Assembly (NCBI GenBank): GCA_002315625.1
Contig: DCHH01000068.1
Location: 1-16,556 of the forward strand
Direction: 5' to 3'
DNA length: 16,556 nucleotides
From: Bacteroidales bacterium UBA1757
GTDB lineage: Bacteria > Bacteroidota > Bacteroidia > Bacteroidales > UBA1402
The notes below the pieces were generated by a model. The model did not search any database. It saw nothing but the letters and a program-made list of their open reading frames with translations, and was not told the DNA's origin. The translations under genes were made by a program, and so were the position numbers. Positions 1 through 5,844 of the stretch are shown here, piece after piece; position 1 is the stretch's first letter, and each line of letters starts with the position of its first letter.

Positions 1-937
1 GCTCGTTCTCGTCCAGGAAGATGACGGGGTTGCGTACTATGTGCAGGTTGGGACGGAAAGCCTTGTATGCCATGTTGCTGTTGAAGCCCCTGAGGGTGGC
101 GAAGTTGAGGAACCAGGTCAGGAAGCCGAGCTTCTTCTTGATGGTGGTGTCGGCAAGGCCCGTCTTCGAGCTGCCGTCGTCGTTGAAACCGCCGGCCAGA
201 CGGCCTATCGTGCATTTGGGTATCTTCTTCTTGCGCAGATAGACCACAAAGTCCGTCAGCCCGTTCTCATCCAGGGAGTCGAAGGTAAGGCGCGGGTTGA
301 AACCGTAGAGGTCCGCACGGAGAGCGGCTATCTTCTGCTGGCACGCATGCGTCCATGCACACTTGTCGACGCCGTTCTTCTCGAAGGCGTCGAAGACCTC
401 AAAGAAGGACTCCCCTGGCTTAGCCCCGGGGGCGGCCTTCGGCCTGCCTCTCCTTGCGGCCTTTTCCGCCGCGGGAGCCTGGGCACCCTTCCTCATGTCT
501 GCCGTTGCCGCTGCCAGCGCCGGTGCCGGTGCGGGTGCAGCCTTGCCGCTCCCGACAGGACGTCCGGGGCGCTTCACGCCGTCCAGCGTGGGGTCGTTTC
601 TGAGCGAGCGCGGACGCAGCCCGGGGTCGAGATACTTGGAGAACTCCCTGCAGACGGACTGCGGGGTCGGCGACACCTCGTCTATAGCAAAACGGCTGAA
701 GGCCATCATGACGGCATTGCGCCACTGTGATATGAGGTGGTTGATCTCCTGAGCGTCGGCAGGACTGCCGGGAGCCCCGACGATGACACACTCGTTCTCT
801 CCGTCCCACAGAGAGGACTCCTTTAGACGGCGCCCTGTCTGGACGGTCAGGACCTTTCCGTCATAGTGTACCCTCATCCTTATATAGAAGGTACGCTGAT
901 AGAAAAGGCTGAATCTGATACTTGTTAGTTTAGGCAT
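1..937 (-). CDS. Tyrosine recombinase (integrase), N-terminal part, runs off left edge
   Basis: The frame is open from the ATG at 937-935 to the window edge, giving 312 residues without a stop. Residues 1-55 look like the arm-binding domain of Bacteroidetes phage/conjugative-transposon integrases (short beta strands, then VQTGRRLKESSLWDGENE). Residues about 175-300 look like the SAM-like core-binding domain (GESFFEVFDAFEKNG, LTDFVVYLRKKKI, TIKKKLGFLTWFLNFA). The catalytic domain with the R-H-R-Y residues would lie to the left and is not visible. Between the two domains is an Ala/Pro-rich linker (about 120-175) with two AT-hook-like cores, PGRP near 124-127 and RGRP near 163-166. The gene is visibly more GC-rich than the AT-rich leader in front of it, which suits a mobile gene. 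Its role would be site-specific integration and excision of an element lying mostly to the left. The family call is fairly sure; the element type is not known. Confidence 0.85.
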   Translation of the reverse strand, partial: MPKLTSIRFSLFYQRTFYIRMRVHYDGKVLTVQTGRRLKESSLWDGENECVIVGAPGSPADAQEINHLISQWRNAVMMAFSRFAIDEVSPTPQSVCREFSKYLDPGLRPRSLRNDPTLDGVKRPGRPVGSGKAAPAPAPALAAATADMRKGAQAPAAEKAARRGRPKAAPGAKPGESFFEVFDAFEKNGVDKCAWTHACQQKIAALRADLYGFNPRLTFDSLDENGLTDFVVYLRKKKIPKCTIGRLAGGFNDDGSSKTGLADTTIKKKLGFLTWFLNFATLRGFNSNMAYKAFRPNLHIVRNPVIFLDENE

Positions 938-1054
938 TGTGTTAATTATTGTTATATGTTTGGTTTGGTCAATATGTTAATAAATGTATTCATTCTGCTT
1001 AGTGAAAACTTATATATTTGCCTGTAACCATTTTCTTAAATATGTATTTCCGTA

Positions 1055-1086
1055 CAAAAGTATATATAATTTATTAGTTGTACAAA
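1055..1086 (-). promoter_or_regulatory. Bacteroidetes-type promoter for the integrase
   Basis: On the minus strand TTTG (1086-1083) is followed after 20 nt by TACTTTTG (1062-1055), a full match to the TAnnTTTG -7 box. Transcription would start near 1048, giving an AT-rich leader of about 110 nt before the ATG at 937. Confidence 0.5.
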
Positions 1087-1167
1087 TGGTTTCTTGCTTT
1101 AGCTTTTTATACACCTTATTCTTGTCTATGGTATGTTTAATCGCATATTTGACTATATGATAAATAT

Positions 1168-1188
1168 GTTTAAATCCGCTATGCTCCA
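1168..1188 (+). other. tRNA/tmRNA 3'-end-like sequence, candidate attachment-site core
   Basis: The sequence reads as the 3' part of a tRNA: G, a 7-nt T loop TTTAAAT (1169-1175), 5 nt CCGCT (1176-1180), 7 nt ATGCTCC (1181-1187) and a discriminator A. The upstream bases cannot pair to form the T stem, so no complete tRNA is present. A terminator follows 5 bp later. This is what remains at one end when an integrase inserts its element into the 3' end of a tRNA or tmRNA gene. The identification is an inference; the parent tRNA was not recognised. Confidence 0.3.
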
Positions 1189-1192
1189 CTAC

Positions 1193-1225
1193 AAACCCGC
1201 TTCTGAGTGCATCAGAGGCGGGTTT
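1193..1225. terminator. Strong hairpin terminator (probably bidirectional)
   Basis: AAACCCGC (1193-1200) pairs with GCGGGTTT (1218-1225). The stem continues through TTCTGA/TCAGAG with one T-G wobble to a 5-nt loop (1207-1211), for 14 pairs in total. A T run follows on the plus strand and a matching A run precedes it, so it can act in both directions. It probably ended the RNA gene whose 3' end lies at 1168-1188. Confidence 0.75.
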
Positions 1226-1443
1226 TTTGCATCATTAGGGCTCCGTGATGACAAAAGTGATGACAAAACAGATGCCTGTTTGCGCATTTATCAAGTTTTC
1301 GGATAGCGGAAGTGTCGGACTAAACAGACCTCTGGAATTTACTAGTCAGATGAAGAAAAATAGGGCTAATCAAAACAAGTGGTTGGAAATACGGCATTGG
1401 ATTGTCCGAATACCGTAGGGATGAGTGCAGTTTCTGTTGCCGG
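1226..1443. other. Gene-free stretch between terminator and hipA stop
   Basis: No credible coding sequence is seen on either strand. It holds an exact 12-bp tandem duplication, gtgatgacaaaa at 1245-1256 and 1257-1268, and a 6-bp hairpin AAACAG/CTGTTT (1266-1271 and 1276-1281). The rest shows nothing recognisable. Confidence 0.5.
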
Positions 1444-2598
1444 TCAGTTCCGTCTTTTCCTGAGTGGTATATTATGTTGCGCGTATTTTGCCTCTGTTCC
1501 TGACGGCTTGTATTCTGTCACTATCTTGTGGATTTCCTGCATAATGTCCTCTGCCTGGCTTTTCGTGAGACCGGCATCAGCTGCCGCTGCCATGTAGTCG
1601 TCCATACCCGGCTTTTCTTTTCCGTTGACAAGCGATGCGTGGAGACCGTTGTTTGCTGACGGGCATACAGTCAGGTCGTATGCGGGCGAGCAGGACCATT
1701 TCCCCTGATTATAGAGGAAGGAAAAGTTCTTTGCATGGTCGTCGTTGTTCCCTATCTCGAAATTGAAGATCATCCTGCGGAACATTTCACGGGTCTGGGT
1801 ATTGTCACCGGTGAGGTATTGTGTGAATTTGATGAGCTTACGGTAGTCCATCATGGGACGCGACGTTGACTCGCACAGCAGGCCCGAGGCTGTCGCCACG
1901 TGAATCCTGGTTCCGTCGGGTGTTATGTCGAACCTTTCCGTTCCGAGGTATTTCCCGTTGAAGAGCCTCGCTCTCGGTACCGTTATTCCGCATTTTTTTG
2001 CCAGTTCGAGGATGCCGTATTCCTTCTTTCCCATGTCTGTCGGGTCGTACGTATGACGGAACTTGACCAGCCATCGTCCTTCCCCGTCGTTCCAGAGGCA
2101 TTTCGGACGGCAGCCGCCTGAGTTGCCGCTGTTGGCGTACAGTGTTTCCGTCTTCGAGAAGTCCTTCTCGGAGAGCACGTCGAGCGCATCCTGCTGCATG
2201 CTGTCAAGCGTGACGGCATCGGCCCTGGTGTTGATTACCGTCTCCGGTATGAAGCACAAGGCACCCATTCCTTTTGTGCCGACCAGGGAAAGCCGTTCGA
2301 CCGGTGTCATCTCAGACAAGGATGTGCCGTATTTTTGGAGTATCCTGTCGAGCAGATAGTTGCCGTATCCGTCCGGCATGCTGTCCTCGAAAACTCCGAA
2401 GTTGCCGTAGAAGTTGCCGGTTCTTGCGGCTTGCAGGCCTGTCTTGAGGGGAAGCTCCAGCGGTGATATGGAGAAGCCGTCCGCCAGCCAGTGACTGTCG
2501 TAACGGAAGATGCAGCGTGTATTGTCCGGGGACATTGTCAGGATGCCGACGTCGGTCCCGTGATATTGAACCCTGAGTGATTGGGGAAGCTTCAGCAT
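1444..2598 (-). CDS. hipA: HipA-family serine/threonine kinase toxin
   Basis: This 384-residue protein is the toxin half of a HipBA type II module. HipA kinases phosphorylate a translation factor such as glutamyl-tRNA synthetase and slow growth; the target here is not shown by the sequence. Residues 1-110 match the HipA N-subdomain (FGVFEDSMPDGYGNYLLDR at 67-85). A Ser/Gly-rich loop SGNSGGCRPK (157-166) sits where HipA has its autophosphorylated Ser loop. LVKF (177-180) supplies the ATP-binding Lys. The catalytic loop NNDDHAKN (284-291) and the metal-binding Asp in SPAYDLT (D308) are intact. It is slightly shorter than E. coli HipA (about 440 residues) but complete. The ATG lies inside the last codons of hipB (overlap ATGCTGA), which implies coupled translation. 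No decay is seen, so it is probably active. Confidence 0.93.
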   Translation of the reverse strand: MLKLPQSLRVQYHGTDVGILTMSPDNTRCIFRYDSHWLADGFSISPLELPLKTGLQAARTGNFYGNFGVFEDSMPDGYGNYLLDRILQKYGTSLSEMTPVERLSLVGTKGMGALCFIPETVINTRADAVTLDSMQQDALDVLSEKDFSKTETLYANSGNSGGCRPKCLWNDGEGRWLVKFRHTYDPTDMGKKEYGILELAKKCGITVPRARLFNGKYLGTERFDITPDGTRIHVATASGLLCESTSRPMMDYRKLIKFTQYLTGDNTQTREMFRRMIFNFEIGNNDDHAKNFSFLYNQGKWSCSPAYDLTVCPSANNGLHASLVNGKEKPGMDDYMAAAADAGLTKSQAEDIMQEIHKIVTEYKPSGTEAKYAQHNIPLRKRRN

Positions 2599-2906
2599 GA
2601 CCGTTTGCCTCTTTGTCTGTTCTTGTTTTTCTTTATGGTCTCCAGTTCGTCCATGGATGTGTATTTGTCTTCCATGAGCAGACTCTTCATTTCATCCTGG
2701 TATCCGAGAGCCAGCGCTATCCGCACGAAGGACTCGAGCGATATTCTGGAGGTGCTCTCGAACCTTGCAATCGTCGGGGCGGGTACTCCGGTCAGCGATT
2801 GTAGCGCTTCCCTTGAAAGGCCTTTTTCCAGACGTCTCTTCTTTGTCATGCGTGCGAGAGTCTGTAGTATTTCCTCAGGAAATGCAAGTGGAAAAATATC
2901 ATCCAT
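2592..2906 (-). CDS. hipB: HipB-like XRE-family antitoxin and autorepressor
   Basis: The 104-residue protein has an XRE helix-turn-helix at about 30-52 (LSREALQSLTGVPAPTIARFE) followed by the helical segment typical of Cro/CI-like repressors, and a Lys/Arg-rich tail (KKNKNRQRGK). It lies directly upstream of hipA and overlaps it by 7 nt, the usual antitoxin-first order. The expected role is to bind and neutralise HipA and to repress the shared promoter. That promoter is 35 bp upstream, and a perfect short palindrome between its two boxes is a likely operator. The family assignment is firm; the mode of repression is inferred from known HipB proteins. Confidence 0.9.
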   Translation of the reverse strand: MDDIFPLAFPEEILQTLARMTKKRRLEKGLSREALQSLTGVPAPTIARFESTSRISLESFVRIALALGYQDEMKSLLMEDKYTSMDELETIKKNKNRQRGKRSC

Positions 2907-2940
2907 AATTTATAACATATTATTCATTGAAAAGCGAAAA

Positions 2941-2971
2941 CAAAGATAGTCAATATTATTGTATTCGCAAA
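2941..2971 (-). promoter_or_regulatory. hipBA promoter with candidate operator
   Basis: On the minus strand TTTG (2971-2968) is followed after 19 nt by TATCTTTG (2948-2941), an excellent Bacteroidetes promoter. Inside the spacer CAATATTATTG (2951-2961) is a perfect palindrome with a central T. A repressor bound there would block sigma contact, so it is a good HipB operator candidate. A related half (ATTATTCATTG) lies near 2913-2925. Confidence 0.6.
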
Positions 2972-2991
2972 ATCATTCCGGTCTCATGTGC

Positions 2992-3031
2992 CAACTGTTT
3001 TTCCATAAAAACAGTTGACTGGCAAATGCCA
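2992..3031. repeat. Two adjacent hairpins in the hipB upstream region
   Basis: CAACTGTTTTT (2992-3002) and AAAAACAGTTG (3007-3017) form a perfect 11-bp stem with a 4-nt loop. Immediately after comes the small palindrome TGGCA-AA-TGCCA (3020-3031). Either strand could use the first as a terminator. No complete gene ends here, so it may be left from the decayed gene next to it. Confidence 0.5.
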
Positions 3032-3079
3032 AAAACAACTTGACCAAGGCACTGGTTCTAGAAAGTGGGAGTATTTTAA

Positions 3080-3142
3080 TAATCCCCATTCACCCATCAG
3101 CTCTCCGCTGCCGATATTATCGATTAGAACTGTAGTCTTCAT
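3080..3142 (-). pseudogene. N-terminal relic of an MBL-fold metallohydrolase
   Basis: From an ATG at 3142 the minus strand encodes MKTTVLIDNIGSGELMGEWG, the characteristic first strand and loop of MBL-fold hydrolases of the dihydropterin/aminobenzene-5'-phosphate synthase type (ITVLIDN...L.GEWGLS.YIEY). After about residue 21 the resemblance stops; the frame continues as unrelated sequence and reaches a stop after about 55 codons. The metal-binding HxHxDH part is absent. It reads as a gene truncated by deletion. The remaining sequence to 3265 shows nothing recognisable. Confidence 0.5.
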
Positions 3143-3265
3143 GTAGTTAAAGGTTAAGCATGGTTATCGTCGGTGTGGGCACAGCGCGTCGTATACACGG
3201 CAAAACAGCTTCACTGTAGCGCCGAAAGTAAAATCAAACTTTTCCATTTTCTGCTGTCGAACGCT

Positions 3266-4585
3266 TTATTGCTTAACAAAAAGAAACGAATAACCCGCCT
3301 GAAGGAGTGTCAAACCAGCATCTGACAACTCTATGACAATCCCACCTCGGGCACACTCGAACCGCGTATCGGAAGCCGCTTCCAGCGGGAACGCCGTCTG
3401 GCCGACCACCTGCCCCGTAAGGGTCTTCCCGTCGGTTGTGATATTCAGGGTCATCTTCAGTGCCTCACAATAATAGGTGCCGGCATACTGTTCCAGCAGG
3501 GAAGCATCAACCGTTGTATTGGCAAAAGAAGGAATGTCATACTCATGGTCATACATGGCACTGAGCAGCACAATGAGAATATCGTTCTGGTTCAAATCGC
3601 TGCCGTTCGAACAGAGGGCCAGGGTCACATCGCCATCGTCAAAATGACACATCACCGACTGGAAACCATCGATGCCGCCCGTATGGCCAAAACCCTTCTT
3701 GTCATAATAAACAAAAGGAAAGAGTCCACGTCCCAAACTGCCTGCAATCCGTTCCATGCTGTCCAAAACCGAAGAACCTAAGGTCCCATGGAAAAGGGCA
3801 TCGCCAAACTTCACAAGGTCGGCAGGGGTTGACATCACAGAACCAGCCCCCATCGGCACTGAAGGGTCTGTTTCAGGCTGCAAATCCCATCCGCCCTTGT
3901 AGGCATACGAACGGCATTCACCCTTCTCCACCTCTATTCTGTCGGCAAAAGCGGTCTGGTTCAATCCAAGCGGAGAGGCGATTTTCTGTTGCAGCAAGTC
4001 GGCGTATGACATCCCGTAAACATCTTCCAGAATATACGACATCAGCACATAGCCGGCATTGCAATACTTCTGTACCGCTCCAGGAACCGTATCTGCCGGC
4101 TCAGCCGCAATCCGCTGAAGCTGCTGTTCACGACTCTGCAGCGAAGTGTACCACTGCAAATAGTCCCCTTCCCCCTCAAAAATATCAGTCAGCCCGCTAC
4201 GATGGTAGAGCAGATCGTCCAACGTAATGGTTGCCGCATTAGGAATATTCGCTCCGGGGAAATACTTCTCAAGGTTATCATCCAACGAAAGCAGCCCTTC
4301 CTCAGCCGCCATCATGACCATAGACGAAGTGAACACCTTTGATATGGAGCCTACCATATACTTCGAAGAGGCGTCAGCTTTCACTCCAGCCTCCACATCG
4401 GCATAGCCAAGCGACCGTTCAAATACCGTCCGGCCACCTTTGTTAATGACCACTGTTCCCATATACCGCCCGTCAAGCGCATCAAAATAGGCATTAAGAC
4501 GCTCTGTGTCCAACGTCGCTTCCTTGTTGCCACAGGATGCCAGCAGCAAAGAACCCATAATCAAGGACAAAATCCATTTATTCAT
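3266..4585 (-). CDS. Lipoprotein serine hydrolase, beta-lactamase/PBP (class C) fold
   Basis: A 439-residue protein from the ATG at 4585. The frame is open further upstream, but this start gives a clear lipoprotein signal, MNKWILSLIMGSLLLASC, with lipobox LAS-C18. Catalytic motifs of the serine beta-lactamase/esterase/D-aminopeptidase superfamily are all present: SISK (80-83) with the nucleophile Ser80 and Lys83, YCN (174-176) in the Y-x-N position, and HTG (301-303) in place of KTG. Residues about 362-439 form a separate beta-rich C-terminal domain, as in many members. The protein would sit in the outer or inner membrane facing the periplasm or surface. Such proteins are peptidases, esterases or PBP4*-like hydrolases far more often than true beta-lactamases; the substrate cannot be told. 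It is divergent from the broken esterase gene at 4759. Confidence 0.88.
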   Translation of the reverse strand: MNKWILSLIMGSLLLASCGNKEATLDTERLNAYFDALDGRYMGTVVINKGGRTVFERSLGYADVEAGVKADASSKYMVGSISKVFTSSMVMMAAEEGLLSLDDNLEKYFPGANIPNAATITLDDLLYHRSGLTDIFEGEGDYLQWYTSLQSREQQLQRIAAEPADTVPGAVQKYCNAGYVLMSYILEDVYGMSYADLLQQKIASPLGLNQTAFADRIEVEKGECRSYAYKGGWDLQPETDPSVPMGAGSVMSTPADLVKFGDALFHGTLGSSVLDSMERIAGSLGRGLFPFVYYDKKGFGHTGGIDGFQSVMCHFDDGDVTLALCSNGSDLNQNDILIVLLSAMYDHEYDIPSFANTTVDASLLEQYAGTYYCEALKMTLNITTDGKTLTGQVVGQTAFPLEAASDTRFECARGGIVIELSDAGLTLLQAGYSFLFVKQ

Positions 4586-4603
4586 AACTTTTGGGTTTGG
4601 ATG

Positions 4604-4611
4604 CAAAAGTA
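4604..4611 (-). promoter_or_regulatory. -7 box upstream of the serine hydrolase
   Basis: TACTTTTG on the minus strand (4611-4604) matches TAnnTTTG and lies 18 bp before the ATG at 4585. The nearest TTTG upstream is only 15 nt away, so the -33 element is poor. The closeness of the box supports choosing 4585 rather than 4714 as the start. Confidence 0.4.
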
Positions 4612-4758
4612 GAAAAAATCTTCGAGCAAAGCGGCTTGGGGGCGAATTTCCGTTGTCTCCACCCGTCCTCAATGAATCATGAAAAGAAAAATGACAAAAT
4701 CGAACCGATTCCAAAACTCTTTTCCTTCATTCCGGTCTATTTTCGCAAAAAGACAAAT

Positions 4759-5640
4759 ATGAAGAATATTATCACCTCTATGCTCCTGACGGCCATAATT
4801 GCCGTCGCTGCCAACTCAGCCGAACCCATCATCATCAAAGTATGGCCTGGCGGCGCCCCCATCTCCAACGGTTCTACTGCTGACAAGCCCGCTTCCGGCG
4901 GACAGGCCTGGTATTTCGAGCCCATCCTCACCGTCTATCCGGCAGAAAACCCCAACGGACTTGCCATTCTGGGTTGCCCGGGAGGAGGCTACTACATGCT
5001 TTCCAACAACCACGAATGCAAAATGTTCCATGAATTCTACAACTCCATAGGCATCACTTTCGCCTGTATCGACTACCGCATGCCGGGCGGCCATAAAGAA
5101 GTGCCACTCAGCGATGTACAGGAAGCCATGCGCATCATGAAAGCCCATGCAGAGGAATGGAAATTCGACAAACTTGGCATCATGGGAGCCTCGGCCGGCG
5201 GACACGTTGCCTCAACGGCTGCCACACACTATACCGACGACATAACCAAGCCCGACTTCCAGATTCTCTTCTAGCCGGTCATCAGCATGGATGAAACCAT
5301 CACCCACGCCAGTTCCCGTGAATTCCTCATCGGCGCACAACCCTCCGCAGAAGACATTGCACTTTTCAGCAATGAACTCCAGGTTAACAAGGAGACTCCG
5401 AAAGCCTTTATCCTCCACTGCGCCGACGACAATGTGGTGCCAGTTGAAAACAGCATCCGCTACTGCCAGGCTCTTGTCAGGAACGGCGTCTCTGCCACCC
5501 TCCACATCTATCCCAAGGGCGGACACGGTTTCGGCATTCTCCCCTTCTTCGCCTACAGTGAACAGATGAAATCCGAAATCTCAAAATGGATTGAAGTGGA
5601 AATCCAAGGCAAACAGCCCGAAGGGATGCCCCGCTTTTGA
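4759..5640 (+). pseudogene. Acetyl-esterase-like alpha/beta hydrolase interrupted by an in-frame TAG
   Basis: One reading frame codes for a 293-codon secreted hydrolase from ATG 4759 (signal peptide MKNIITSMLLTAIIAVAANS) to TGA at 5638-5640, broken only by TAG at codon 172 (5272-5274). Both sides belong together. The first part has the oxyanion region LGCPGGGYY and the nucleophile elbow GASAGG (Ser145); the second has the acid in CADDNVVP (about D223) and the His in GGHGFG (H256). Family members have an aromatic residue, usually Tyr, at the stop (ILFYPVI...), so a TAC/TAT to TAG change is the simplest explanation. TAG is a true terminator elsewhere in the window (the SUMF1 gene ends with it), so a reassigned code is unlikely. 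The family acts on acetylated xylan or related esters. An ATG at 5287 could allow reinitiation, but that fragment would lack the nucleophile. Confidence 0.85.
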
Positions 5641-5656
5641 CGGGTCAAACGGGTCC

Positions 5657-5726
5657 GTCATGCTGAACTTGATTCAGCATCCCTTGTTCATCACGGAATC
5701 CCTAATTTCGACCCCGCAAGCGGGGT
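5657..5726 (+). repeat. Dispersed palindromic repeat, copy A
   Basis: It begins GTCATGCTGAACTTGATTC and its first 29 bp (5657-5685) are identical to 8760-8788. TGCTGAA (5661-5667) and TTCAGCA (5673-5679) form a hairpin. A second GC-rich hairpin follows, ACCCCGC-AA-GCGGGGT (5711-5726). It starts 17 bp after the esterase stop and may end its transcript. Confidence 0.75.
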
Positions 5727-5746
5727 GTTGTTGTCTTTTTCTCCCC

Positions 5747-5814
5747 CTCCGTCATCACCATGACAGCCTCCTCCGGCCCGGTCCCCGGGCCCGGCTGTCA
5801 TCATGATGACGGAG
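5747..5814. terminator. Large composite hairpin between convergent genes
   Basis: 5747-5768 pairs with 5793-5814 over 22 positions with only two mismatches (CTCCGTCATCACC... against ...GATGACGGAG). Inside it GGCCCGG (5775-5781) and CCGGGCC (5785-5791) form a second perfect stem with a 3-nt loop. It lies 30 bp past the stop of the minus-strand SUMF1 gene and beyond the plus-strand esterase, so it can serve both as terminator. No strong T run follows on the minus strand, so it could instead act as a DNA cruciform. Confidence 0.6.
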
Positions 5815-5844
5815 ACCCCGGCTCAGGACTTGGACAGTCATGAA

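Noticed and set aside
41..809. Overlapping frames on both strands over the integrase
   Set aside because: High GC makes stops rare here. Only the frame starting at 937 gives integrase-like domains.
1168..1188. A complete tRNA gene
   Set aside because: The upstream 70 bases cannot form the T stem, anticodon arm or acceptor pairing; only a 3'-end resemblance remains.
3266..4585. Antibiotic-resistance beta-lactamase
   Set aside because: The protein has the fold and SxxK/YxN/HTG motifs, but with HTG and an extra C-terminal domain it fits the broad esterase/peptidase group better than true class C enzymes.
5269..5277. Reassigned TAG codon (alternative genetic code) to explain the split esterase
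   Set aside because: The SUMF1 gene at 5845 ends with TAG right after the family's normal C-terminus, so TAG is used as a stop in this genome.
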